Shown here piece after piece: positions 52,461 through 61,663 of a DNA stretch of 64,000 nt (position 1 is the stretch's first letter; every line of letters begins with the position of its first letter). The DNA comes from Undibacterium sp. KW1 (GTDB lineage: Bacteria > Pseudomonadota > Gammaproteobacteria > Burkholderiales > Burkholderiaceae_D): positions 4,030,001-4,094,000 of the forward strand of contig NZ_AP018439.1 in the NCBI RefSeq assembly GCF_009937955.1. The letters are read 5' to 3'. Below the pieces are notes generated by a model. It was not told the origin of the DNA. It searched no databases and saw nothing but the letters and a program-made list of their open reading frames with translations. A program made the position numbers and the translations under genes.

Positions 52461-53231
52461 ATGAAACCAGCAAGTATCCATCAGGCAGCCCAAATTTTGC
52501 TGGACAGGCGGCACAGCGGTGAACAGGGTGATGCACTGCCCGCCTCGCTCCGGCCTGATAATCTGACCACCGCATTTGCGATACAGTGCGAGCTCAGTCA
52601 CATCATTGATCAACCCATCGCTGGCTGGAAATGCGGTATGCCTGCTGCTGACAAATGGGTGCTGGCCCCTATCTATGCGATTGATGTGCATGATGCGAAC
52701 ACGCCAACCTGCCCGGTTCGTGTCAGGCAGGGGCAAATCAACATCGAGCCGGAACTGGCTTTTATACTCGCCCATGACCTGCCTGCAAGAGCGGCAAGTT
52801 ATACGCCAGCAGATGTTGATGCGGCAATAGCAGAAACCAGGCTGGCGCTGGAATTGATAGATAGCCGCTACACGCATCCTGAGCAATTGAATTTCCATGA
52901 TCACTTTGCTGATGGGCTGTTTAACCAAGGTCTGCTACTCGGTCCTATCGTTGATGATGAAGCGGCAAAACAGAGCAGGCAACTGGACATCAAATTGTGC
53001 GTTGCTGGCCAGCCAGAGCTCAGCCTGGATGGACAGCACCCGGCAGGTCAAGCTCGCCTGCCACTGTACTGGCTGGCAGAATTTTTGCGCAGCCAGGGGC
53101 TGGGTTTGCAGGCAGGTCAGGCAATCATTACAGGATCATATGCAGGCAGCCCTCAAGTGCCCGTCCACACTGAAGTGGAAGTGCAGTTTGCCAGCCTGGG
53201 CAGCATAAAGGTGCGGTTTGAAAGAAAATAA
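52461..53231 (+). CDS. 2-keto-4-pentenoate hydratase-like (FAH family) protein
   Basis: A cytoplasmic enzyme of 256 residues in the hydratase/decarboxylase branch of the fumarylacetoacetate hydrolase superfamily. The sequence runs QPIAGWKCGMPAADKWVLAP, then the metal-ligand segment QINIEPELAFILAHDLP with Glu-x-Glu, AAIAETRLALELIDSRYT, and the usual C-terminal GSYAGSPQVPVHTEVEVQF. Members hydrate 2-hydroxypenta-2,4-dienoate or decarboxylate oxalocrotonate in aromatic meta-cleavage. No other pathway genes are present. It overlaps the SNF2 gene by 14 bases. Confidence 0.82.
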   Translation: MKPASIHQAAQILLDRRHSGEQGDALPASLRPDNLTTAFAIQCELSHIIDQPIAGWKCGMPAADKWVLAPIYAIDVHDANTPTCPVRVRQGQINIEPELAFILAHDLPARAASYTPADVDAAIAETRLALELIDSRYTHPEQLNFHDHFADGLFNQGLLLGPIVDDEAAKQSRQLDIKLCVAGQPELSLDGQHPAGQARLPLYWLAEFLRSQGLGLQAGQAIITGSYAGSPQVPVHTEVEVQFASLGSIKVRFERK

Positions 53232-55725
53232 ACCTGCACCACGTGGCCTGCCTGAGTTCACGGGGCATTTCCGCCCTCGCATCACTTTGCAGACCCTGCA
53301 CCGTGGTGATGGCTTGCTGGGCATGAAGCCCAGCGGTGACTTTGGGCCGCGTGGTGGCAGTGTCACAGTGGTAGAAATCGACTGGCTATATCACACCGAC
53401 ACTGGGCTGCGCTGGCAAACCCCGGCACCCACTGCCCTGCTGAACCGCAGGCCGCATTCCACCCAGTTGTTGCATGATGAAGATGGCAAAGCTTTGAGCC
53501 TGCTACGTGATCTGGGTGCAGAGGCAGATGCACTGGACAAGGTCTGGGAAATCGCCCTGCAACCCCTGCCCGCAGCGAGCCTGCAGTGGCGCAACGACAG
53601 TATTGCAGAAAATTTTGGCCCGCTGTGGAGCTTGGTGCAGGAAGCTTTCTTTGCCGATTTTTGGGCAGAGAAATTGCCGGAGATGCAGACACTGGGCTGG
53701 CAAGTCGTGGTGCGCCCCGGCTTTGCGCATGAGAGTGTACCTGTCGATGCCTGGCATCTGATCATCGATGAAGACACCGGTGCTATCACTGGCAAGCAGG
53801 TGGCATCTCGCATGCGTGGCCGTAAGGAGATCATCACCCCGCTAGGCCTGCCTGCGCGTGAAGGTTCATGGATGCTGAGCCTGGGGATAGAAATCGAAGG
53901 TGAGGTGCTGGACCTGGTGCCCATGCTGGCCCATCTGCTGCAACGCGATGCGCGCTGGCTGAATGCGAGGCAGATACGCCTCATCGATGATATGGCCGTC
54001 ATACAATTGCGCGCACCCGGTGGCAAGCGCATTGATGCCATGGCGGCACCACTGAAAGCCATCGTCATCCACATGCTGGATTTGCTGACTGACAGGCCGC
54101 AGGTGGAAGGACCGGTCCCATTGTCAGCCTGGGACAGCTACAGGCTGGAAGCCTTGCGTGTCAGTCTGCTCGATAGCCAGCCTGCGCGCGCGGGAGAATA
54201 CGGTGGCTGGCAATTGCAGGGCGATATGGGCTTGCGCAGCCTGGCGCAACGTCTGAAGAAAGTTGGCAGCCCGCGTGCGGTCGCTGCACCCGATGGCCTG
54301 GGCGTGACGCTGCGCCCGTATCAATTGCATGGCGTGGCATGGTTGCAATACCTGCGCGAACAGCATCTGGCGGGCATCTTGGCTGATGATATGGGTTTGG
54401 GTAAAACCGCACAGGTACTCGCCCACTTGCTGATAGAGAAGCAGCAAGGCCGTATGGATATTCCTGCCCTTATTGTCTTGCCAACTTCATTGATTTTCAA
54501 CTGGCAGGCAGAGGCCAGACGCATGGCCCCTGCCCTGCGCGTATTAACGCTGCAAGGGACAGAGCGCGCTGACTTGTTTGCCGATATCAAACAGGCAGAT
54601 GTGGTGCTGACGACTTACCCTTTGTTATGGCGCGACCTCGACGTATTGAAGGCGCAAGAATTTCATTTACTGATCCTTGATGAAGCGCAAACAGTCAAAA
54701 ATGCGGCCAGTCGCAGTGCCGATGCGGTACGCCAGATCAATGCGCGCCACAGGCTGTGCATGACAGGCACGCCACTGGAAAATAATCTGGGCGAGCTGTG
54801 GGCGCAGTTTGATTTTTTAATGCCGGGCTTTCTGGGTGATATGCGCAGTTTTTCAAGGTTGTGGCGCAAACCCATAGAGGTCAACGGCGAGACACTGCGC
54901 GCACAATTACTGGCGCAAAGAGTGCGTCCCTTCATCTTGCGAAGACGCAAAGATGAAGTGGCAACAGAATTGCCACCCCGTACCGAAGTTATCAAGCGCT
55001 TGCGTCTGCAAGGCAAGCAACGCGAATTATATGAAAGCGTGCGTGTCGCGGCTGATGAGCAGGTGCGCCGCATTTTGCAGCGCAAGGGCTTTGATGGGGC
55101 GCAGATCACGATACTTGATGCGCTGTTAAAGCTGCGCCAGGTCTGCTGCGACCCGGCTTTGCTGAAAGGCCAGAACCTGCCACCGGAGATGGAAAGAGCC
55201 AAGCTGGAAATGCTCAGCGACATGCTGCCAGCCCTGGTGGCAGAAGGCCGCCGCATACTGGTGTTTTCGCAATTCACAGAAATGCTGGAACTGATTGCCT
55301 CAGCTCTGATGGACATGAATCTGAATTATCTGATGTTGACTGGCAAAACGGCTACAGCAGACCGTGGTGCGGTAGTCGCCAGCTTCCAGGACAAACAAGT
55401 ACCCATCATGCTGATCAGTCTGAAGGCAGGCGGCGTCGGCTTGAACCTGACAGCCGCAGACACGATCATCCATATGGACCCATGGTGGAACCCGGCGGTG
55501 GAAGAACAAGCCAATGCCCGCGCCCACCGCATAGGCCAGGAACAAGCTGTCTTCATCTACAAATTGCTGATCGAAGGCAGCATAGAAGAACGGATTTTGG
55601 GCCTGCAGGCACGCAAGGCTGCACTGGCAGAAGGAGTACTGGGGAGTGACACTGCCTTTGCCAGCAAATTCAGCGCTGAAGACTTGCAGGCCCTGCTAGC
55701 GCCATTAAGCAGCCGCATCACTTGA
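53218..55725 (+). CDS. SNF2-family DNA translocase/helicase
   Basis: An 835-residue superfamily 2 ATPase of the SNF2/RapA type. After a ~350-residue N-terminal region come the motifs LRPYQLHGVAWLQYLREQHL, GILADDMGLGKTAQVLAHLL (Walker A), ALIVLPTSLIFNWQAEARR, LLILDEAQTVKN (DEAQ box), CMTGTPLENNLGELWAQFDF, ILVFSQFTEMLELI, and SLKAGGVGLNLTAADTIIHM then DPWWNPAVEEQANARAHRIG. It would move along duplex DNA or displace bound proteins. The start is TTG 53218, overlapping the hydratase end by 14 bases, with AAAGG in front. Confidence 0.92.
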   Translation: MKENKPAPRGLPEFTGHFRPRITLQTLHRGDGLLGMKPSGDFGPRGGSVTVVEIDWLYHTDTGLRWQTPAPTALLNRRPHSTQLLHDEDGKALSLLRDLGAEADALDKVWEIALQPLPAASLQWRNDSIAENFGPLWSLVQEAFFADFWAEKLPEMQTLGWQVVVRPGFAHESVPVDAWHLIIDEDTGAITGKQVASRMRGRKEIITPLGLPAREGSWMLSLGIEIEGEVLDLVPMLAHLLQRDARWLNARQIRLIDDMAVIQLRAPGGKRIDAMAAPLKAIVIHMLDLLTDRPQVEGPVPLSAWDSYRLEALRVSLLDSQPARAGEYGGWQLQGDMGLRSLAQRLKKVGSPRAVAAPDGLGVTLRPYQLHGVAWLQYLREQHLAGILADDMGLGKTAQVLAHLLIEKQQGRMDIPALIVLPTSLIFNWQAEARRMAPALRVLTLQGTERADLFADIKQADVVLTTYPLLWRDLDVLKAQEFHLLILDEAQTVKNAASRSADAVRQINARHRLCMTGTPLENNLGELWAQFDFLMPGFLGDMRSFSRLWRKPIEVNGETLRAQLLAQRVRPFILRRRKDEVATELPPRTEVIKRLRLQGKQRELYESVRVAADEQVRRILQRKGFDGAQITILDALLKLRQVCCDPALLKGQNLPPEMERAKLEMLSDMLPALVAEGRRILVFSQFTEMLELIASALMDMNLNYLMLTGKTATADRGAVVASFQDKQVPIMLISLKAGGVGLNLTAADTIIHMDPWWNPAVEEQANARAHRIGQEQAVFIYKLLIEGSIEERILGLQARKAALAEGVLGSDTAFASKFSAEDLQALLAPLSSRIT

Positions 55726-56021
55726 CATCAGTCCAGATTGGTAAATCCCGCTCAATCAATTTTGGGGTTTTACGCAAGTTTTTATGTCAATTTTACAAAT
55801 TTTGCCATTTTGTACATTGACAAAAAAATACACATGGCACATCTTGTTAGTAAGTGGCATTCAGACATGTTAGGCTTACAAGATAAGTCCATGCGGCAAT
55901 ACTTCTTGACCCGAGGATAAATCCAGATTCGCATTCACCGTAATCCCGAGTTGATGTCAATAAGCACATAAATAACACCGGGCTTGACCTTCTTCATCAA
56001 TGCAGAAACGGCAGGATCTTT

Positions 56022-59000
56022 ATGATGACTAACCCGCGCAATCGCTATATCAGCATCGTCACGGTTCTTTATCTGTTATTTGCGTTGGCATGGATATTTC
56101 TTTCCGACAGTCTGCTGAGCAGTTTAAGCAACCTCGATACCATCACTTGGTTTTCTACTGTCAAGGGCGTGTTTTTTGTGGTTGTTACTACAGCATTATT
56201 TTTTCTTGCAATGCGGGCAGTGCCGCAATTGCCTGCAGGTGAGCAGCTTGCATCGGACAACCCCTTGCTGGAAGCATTTCATCCTCAGAATAAAATCCGG
56301 TGGCCCATTTATTTGCTGGCGATTGCCCTGCCACTCTCGGTGCTTTTATTGCGCCTGGCCATGGCAACCACTTTTGAAAACCGGCCCATGCTGATCATGT
56401 TTGTCTTGCCCATCGTGCTGAGCGCGATGCTGGGGGGGCTGGGACCAGGCTTGCTGTCAACATTGATTGCAAGTCTAGGACTTTGCTACTTCCTTATTCC
56501 ACCTCTTTACAGCTTCAGTATTAAAACAAGCCAGGACATTTTACAACTGGGCTTTCTTATCGTTGACGGGATTGCTGTCAGTCTGCTCAGCGAAGCCTTG
56601 CGACAATCCTTGCTTAAGGTACGAAACAATCGCAATTTGCTTGATGCCATCATCAGAGGCACTTCAGACGCCATTTTTGTCAAGGATTTGAAGGGACGAT
56701 ATGTGTTGGTTAATGAATCTGCCGCTAGCTTCGTTGGCAAACCCGTACAAGACATCTTGGGGCATGATGATTTTTCCCTATTCCCAAGGCAATCTGCTGA
56801 ATTAATCGCTGCGGTCGACCACGGGGTAGTGACAAGCGGAGAAATAAAGACACGTGATGAATGCATAGATACCTTCGATGGCAAATCGCTGGTCTTCATG
56901 GTGACCAAGGGACCACTGCTGGATAAGGATAAGAATGTACAGGGCTTGTTTGGTATTGCCCGGGATATCACCGAGCGCAAGGAGGCTGAAGCTGCGCTCA
57001 AAGAAAGTGAAGCCGCCATGAAAGTAGCGCAACGCCTGGCGGCGGTCGGCAGTTGGAACTGGGATGTACGCACGGACTTGCATACCTGGTCGGAAGAAGT
57101 GTATGCGATCTACGGCCGTGACACTAAGCTGCCACCCGCCGTTTATCCTGAGGTACAGCAATACTTCACACCTGAGAGTTGGACCAGACTGGCAAATGCA
57201 GTCGAACAAGCGATCAATACCTTCACACCATACACCTGTGATGCGGAAGTGATCAGGCCAAATGGTGACCATCGCTGGATTATCGCCCGCGGTGAGACTG
57301 TACTAGATACCGATGGCAAGCTGATCAGGCTGCATGGCAGCGTGCAAGACATCACTGAGCGCAAAGCCGCTGCCATGCGACTGCAGGCCAGCGAAGAACG
57401 CCTGCAAATGGCAATAGCTGCTACCAGCGAGGCACTGTGGGATTGGGACGTAGCGACTGGCAAAGTCTATCGATCTCAGCGCTACTATGAAATGACGGGA
57501 TACACAGAAAGCGAAGACACGCAAGACCTTGAATTTATCAAGCGCCAGGTACACCCCGACGATGTCGACCTGGTGCTGCAGCATATCAAAAACTATAAAA
57601 CCACGCATTGTGGTGACGTGGATTTTGAATACCGGCTACTGACCAGGCAAGGCGAAATCAAGTGGGTACATGCGCGTGGCCGCGTCGTCAGTCGTGATGC
57701 CAGTGGCAATGCCTTGCGCGTAGTGGGCACCCTGGCTGATATCAATGAGAAAAAAATCATCGCCGCCGAATTACTTGAGAGAGAACAAAGGCTGGAGCGC
57801 GTGATGCTGGGTTCTGACCTGGGCTACTGGGACTGGGACCTGGTCACCAATACCTTCAAGGTCAGTGCCCGCTGGGAAACCATGCTGGGCTATGAGCCAG
57901 GTGAAATGAATGTCAGCCCTGAGCATTGGTCAGATCACATCCATCCCGATGACATGAAAGCTGCCCATGCTTCACTCGACCGCCATATCAAAGGGCAAAC
58001 CGCCAGCCATGAGATGGAGTTGCGCTTACGTAGCAAGTCAGGAGAATGGCGCTGGATACTGACGCGGGGCGCCATCGTGGCCTGGGACGACACTGGCAAT
58101 CCCCTCATCATGTCAGGTACACACACTGATATCACTGGACAAAAAATCCTGGAAATGACGCAGCGTGAAGCTGCTACAGTGTTTTCCAGTAGTTTTGAAG
58201 GCATCATGATGGTTGATCCACGTGGCTGCATCACCAAGATCAATCCCGCATTCACGCGTATTACCGGTTATACCGAAAAAGAAGTCTATGGCAACTCCAC
58301 CAGGATACTGGCTTCTGGCCGCCACAACGCCAGCTTTTATGCAGAAATGTGGAAGGCCGTAACAGAAGATGATTTCTGGCGCGGTGAAATCTGGAACAAG
58401 CGTAAGAATGGTGAAATATTTCCTGAATTGATGTCGATTTCTGCGGTACGCGATGCACGAGGAGAAATTCAGCATTATGTTGGCATTTTTACCGATATAA
58501 GCGAACTCAAAACCCATGAAGCACAGCTCGACCGCATGGCCCACTACGACCCACTGACAGGTGCACCAAACCGGCGTTTACTAGCAGACCGTCTGAGCCA
58601 GGCAGTCAACCGTGCCAACCGCACCAGCAAATCACTGGCAGTGTGCTTCATTGACCTGGACGGTTTCAAGGAAATCAACGATAAATTTGGGCACACCGTC
58701 GGCGACCGTCTATTGATTGGCGTCACAGAAAATCTGAAGCAAGTCCTGCGGGCCGACGATACGCTTGCGCGTCTGGGCGGCGACGAATTCGCTGTGCTGC
58801 TGTCTGACATTTCATCTGCAGAAGAAAGCGCCATGATACTGGATCGTGTCCTGGCGGGTATCAGTAAAACCATACAAATCGACTTGAAATCAATCAGCAT
58901 TTCGGCCAGCATTGGTGTCAGCCTGTATCCTGACGATAACGTCGATGCGGACACCCTGTTACGACACGCAGACCACGCCATGTACCTGGCAAAGGAAGCA

Positions 59001-59702
59001 GGCAAAAACCGCTACCATCTTTTTGATCCCGAAAGTGACCGTAAAGCACAGCAGCGTAGACAGATACTGGAGAGACTGGAAATTGCGCTTGATCAGGACG
59101 AATTTGTTTTGTATTACCAGCCCAAGGTCGATTTGATCAGTGGCGAAATCGTCGGTGCAGAAGCCCTGATACGCTGGCAGCATCCAAACCGCGGCATACT
59201 TGCACCCGGCGAATTTTTGCCGCACATTTATGGCAGCAAACTCGAAAAGCCTTTGGGAGAATGGGTGATCAAGGCCGCGATACAGCAAGCCTATCACTGG
59301 CAATTGCGGGGCATCGCGATACGCGTCAGCGCCAATATCAGTGCCCATCATTTGCTGGCACCAGAGTTTTGCGATTACCTGCAAACAGCATTACGCGTCC
59401 ACCCCTACTTCCAGGCCAGCAATTTTGAACTGGAAGTATTGGAAACTGCCGCCATTGCCGATATGGAACAAGCCGTTGCGATTCTGAACCGCTGCCGACA
59501 ATTAGGAGTCCACTTTTCGCTTGATGATTTTGGTACTGGCTATTCGTCACTGACCTACCTGCGCAAGTTGCCAGTAGATACCCTGAAAATAGACCAGAGT
59601 TTTGTGCGTGATATGCTGACCGATGTCGAAGACTTGGACATAGTTGAAGGCGTAATACGCCTGGCAGGTGCTTTTGACCGTCAAGTCATTGCCGAGGGGT
59701 AG
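56022..59702 (+). CDS. Multi-PAS GGDEF/EAL protein, truncated by frameshift
   Basis: A membrane cyclic-di-GMP enzyme, 1226 residues as read. Two N-terminal helices come first, then a DUF4118-like four-helix part (ALPLSVLLLRLAMATTFENR then IVLSAMLGGLGPGLLSTLIA). About five PAS/PAC modules follow, then a GGDEF domain (GGDEF 919-923, inhibitory-site RADD 910-913 intact) and an EAL domain (Glu1047, DDFGTGYSSLTYLRKLPVD). The frame ends at VIAEG-stop, where family members continue with VET. Adding one G to the GGGG run restores the missing ~57 residues up to 59875. Cyclase activity should survive; phosphodiesterase activity is doubtful. AGGA precedes ATG 56022. The 55726-56021 gap holds no gene. 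Confidence 0.85.
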   Translation: MMTNPRNRYISIVTVLYLLFALAWIFLSDSLLSSLSNLDTITWFSTVKGVFFVVVTTALFFLAMRAVPQLPAGEQLASDNPLLEAFHPQNKIRWPIYLLAIALPLSVLLLRLAMATTFENRPMLIMFVLPIVLSAMLGGLGPGLLSTLIASLGLCYFLIPPLYSFSIKTSQDILQLGFLIVDGIAVSLLSEALRQSLLKVRNNRNLLDAIIRGTSDAIFVKDLKGRYVLVNESAASFVGKPVQDILGHDDFSLFPRQSAELIAAVDHGVVTSGEIKTRDECIDTFDGKSLVFMVTKGPLLDKDKNVQGLFGIARDITERKEAEAALKESEAAMKVAQRLAAVGSWNWDVRTDLHTWSEEVYAIYGRDTKLPPAVYPEVQQYFTPESWTRLANAVEQAINTFTPYTCDAEVIRPNGDHRWIIARGETVLDTDGKLIRLHGSVQDITERKAAAMRLQASEERLQMAIAATSEALWDWDVATGKVYRSQRYYEMTGYTESEDTQDLEFIKRQVHPDDVDLVLQHIKNYKTTHCGDVDFEYRLLTRQGEIKWVHARGRVVSRDASGNALRVVGTLADINEKKIIAAELLEREQRLERVMLGSDLGYWDWDLVTNTFKVSARWETMLGYEPGEMNVSPEHWSDHIHPDDMKAAHASLDRHIKGQTASHEMELRLRSKSGEWRWILTRGAIVAWDDTGNPLIMSGTHTDITGQKILEMTQREAATVFSSSFEGIMMVDPRGCITKINPAFTRITGYTEKEVYGNSTRILASGRHNASFYAEMWKAVTEDDFWRGEIWNKRKNGEIFPELMSISAVRDARGEIQHYVGIFTDISELKTHEAQLDRMAHYDPLTGAPNRRLLADRLSQAVNRANRTSKSLAVCFIDLDGFKEINDKFGHTVGDRLLIGVTENLKQVLRADDTLARLGGDEFAVLLSDISSAEESAMILDRVLAGISKTIQIDLKSISISASIGVSLYPDDNVDADTLLRHADHAMYLAKEAGKNRYHLFDPESDRKAQQRRQILERLEIALDQDEFVLYYQPKVDLISGEIVGAEALIRWQHPNRGILAPGEFLPHIYGSKLEKPLGEWVIKAAIQQAYHWQLRGIAIRVSANISAHHLLAPEFCDYLQTALRVHPYFQASNFELEVLETAAIADMEQAVAILNRCRQLGVHFSLDDFGTGYSSLTYLRKLPVDTLKIDQSFVRDMLTDVEDLDIVEGVIRLAGAFDRQVIAEG

Positions 59703-59875
59703 AGACAATGGCGCATGGGGCCAAACTGCTGGAACTGGGATGCCGACTCGCACAGGGCTATGGCATTGCCCGCCCCATGCCTGCTGACCAGTTCGTAGAA
59801 TGGTCGGTACGCTGGAAATCAGAAGCGCGCTGGCGTGACTTGCGTGCAAGGCCCACTCTGCAAGTCTTGCAGTAA
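59698..59875 (+). pseudogene. Out-of-frame tail of the EAL domain
   Basis: Read one frame over, this stretch encodes VETMAHGAKLLELGCRLAQG then YGIARPMPADQFVEW and onward to a stop at 59873-59875. That is the expected end of an EAL domain (VET, GC, QGYGIARPM). It belongs to the gene at 56022 and is separated by a single-base loss in a G4 run. Confidence 0.85.
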
Positions 59876-59919
59876 GCCGATAGCACGCAAACAAAATGCA
59901 GATTTGATACTGACCTCGC

Positions 59920-60636
59920 TTACTTCTTGCGGAATACCAGATCCCATACGCCATGGCCAAGGCGCAGGCCACGGTTTTCGAATTTTGTCACAGGACGGTA
60001 ATCAGGCCGCGCCGCAAAGCCATCGGCAGTATTTTCCAGTGCCGGCTCAGCCCTCAATACTTCCAGCATCTGCACTGCATAGTCCTCCCAGTCAGTAGCA
60101 CAGTGCAGATAGCCGCCAGGTGCCAGACGAGATGCAAGCAAGGCCACCAGTGGGCCCTGTATCAGGCGGCGCTTGTTATGACGGGCTTTATGCCAGGGGT
60201 CAGGAAAAAACACATGGATGCCATGCAGAGAAGCTGGCGTGATCATGTTTGTCAGCACTTCAAAGGCGTCATGCTGAATGATACGCTGATTTTGCAAACC
60301 CAATTCGTCCGTCAGCTTGAGCAGGCTACCCACACCCGGCGTATGCACTTCAACGCCGATGAAATTTTTCTCTGGCATTCCAGCAGAAATCTTGGCACTG
60401 GTCTCACCCATGCCAAATCCAATCTCAAACACGGTCGGCGCATTGCGGCCAAATGCCGCATCCACATCCAGCGGCGCTTTTTGGTAAGGGATGCAAAAGA
60501 GTGGGCTCAGGCTTTCTATCGCCCTGGCCTGGGCATCAGACAAGCGTCCGGCACGGGTGACAAAGCTACGAATGCGGCGCTCGGTAGGGTCATAAAACAT
60601 CGGCTTGGCACCGTCAGCAGGTTTGGAATCAGACAT
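59920..60636 (-). CDS. trmB: tRNA (guanine-N7-)-methyltransferase
   Basis: A cytoplasmic tRNA-modifying enzyme of 238 residues that methylates G46 with S-adenosylmethionine. It shows the Rossmann SAM site [13 protein letters not shown], acidic [13 protein letters not shown], the TrmB hallmark [20 protein letters not shown], and the C-terminal [19 protein letters not shown]. Length and motifs are full. It is convergent with the GGDEF/EAL gene with 44 bases between the two stops. Confidence 0.95.
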   Translation of the reverse strand: MSDSKPADGAKPMFYDPTERRIRSFVTRAGRLSDAQARAIESLSPLFCIPYQKAPLDVDAAFGRNAPTVFEIGFGMGETSAKISAGMPEKNFIGVEVHTPGVGSLLKLTDELGLQNQRIIQHDAFEVLTNMITPASLHGIHVFFPDPWHKARHNKRRLIQGPLVALLASRLAPGGYLHCATDWEDYAVQMLEVLRAEPALENTADGFAARPDYRPVTKFENRGLRLGHGVWDLVFRKK

Positions 60637-60942
60637 ACGGAAAATCAGAAAGAAGGAAGAATGGCAGTTGCGAACTCAAGGCTAAAGCCATCATGGCATC
60701 AAAGCACAACGACCGACTCTGACTGATCGTTACCTAAGGTAAGCCCAATATCCGCGAAACAGGCATTTTACCAGATGAACGCGATGCTTAATATTAATAA
60801 AAACAGTTCTTAACAGTTCTTACAAGCAGGCGGCCATTGGGAAATATCGTCCTTGATCATTCCGACAAGATAACTCAAGGCAAACAATACCAAGCTTTGC
60901 TTGAACATCACTCGGGCACGCCCAGCTCAAATTCAATCAGAA
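60637..60942. other. Intergenic region without a recognised gene
   Basis: AT-rich DNA upstream of trmB. It contains a tandem pair of AACAGTTCTT (60802-60821) and otherwise nothing I can assign. Confidence 0.5.
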
Positions 60943-61419
60943 CTAATCTATATCTTTCTCTACAAGTCCGGTATAAAAAGAGAACGAAAATCCCCGTTTG
61001 GATGGCATGCTAACACCTAATATTTTTTCAGCAAGCCTGGAATTCTCTCTATTTGCCGCAGGTGGCCTCAACAAGAATTTAAAGCTTACAGGATCAATAA
61101 TGCCGTATTCCCTTACGCATGCAGATCCGCCGCAGTCACGCGAAAAAAGAAGTTGCTCATTGCCACGATAGTCTTTGACGCAGTTAATCGACAAATGATC
61201 GCCATCCACGGTATACAAATTCCGTGTCTTGCCATGAGTTCTGCCGTAAAGTGTAAACATATAGTAGAAATCATCCTTGATCCCCATATGCCTAACAAGT
61301 TTAGCCTTCACTTCAAATTGTGTTCCGCCACACTGAAACGACACAATCTCTGCACATGCATTATTCAAAGCAAGAAAAAAAGAGAGAATGAAAAACAAAA
61401 ATTTGTATACGCTCGGCAT
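60943..61419 (-). CDS. Small exported protein, candidate immunity partner
   Basis: A 158-residue protein with a signal peptide (MPSVYKFLFFILSFFLALNN then ACAEIV) and cysteines in the mature part (SFQCGGTQF, INCVKDY, SRDCGGSACVREY), suitable for periplasmic disulfides. No family is recognised. It lies 244 bases downstream of the lytic-transglycosylase-like gene on the same strand. A periplasmic protein directly after a peptidoglycan-degrading effector is the usual place of an immunity protein; this is inference from order and localisation. DNA here is AT-rich relative to the window. Confidence 0.6.
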   Translation of the reverse strand: MPSVYKFLFFILSFFLALNNACAEIVSFQCGGTQFEVKAKLVRHMGIKDDFYYMFTLYGRTHGKTRNLYTVDGDHLSINCVKDYRGNEQLLFSRDCGGSACVREYGIIDPVSFKFLLRPPAANRENSRLAEKILGVSMPSKRGFSFSFYTGLVEKDID

Positions 61420-61663
61420 GGAAATATCTCTTATTAAATCAGTGAATACAGGCTGACTACAGTAAGTCATTACGATGCCACAAGCTTTTCACTTTGTCTG
61501 CGTGATGCCTCAGAAATTTACTAAAAAAATATGCATTGAATCTGAAGGGCTTGAGATTATTTTTCAGTGGGGCATTTCACAAAAACCGCTTTTTTTGAAA
61601 AATTGTCAATATAGAATTTTATGAGAAGATATTATCAGGAATTCATTCATTATGGTGTGCACA

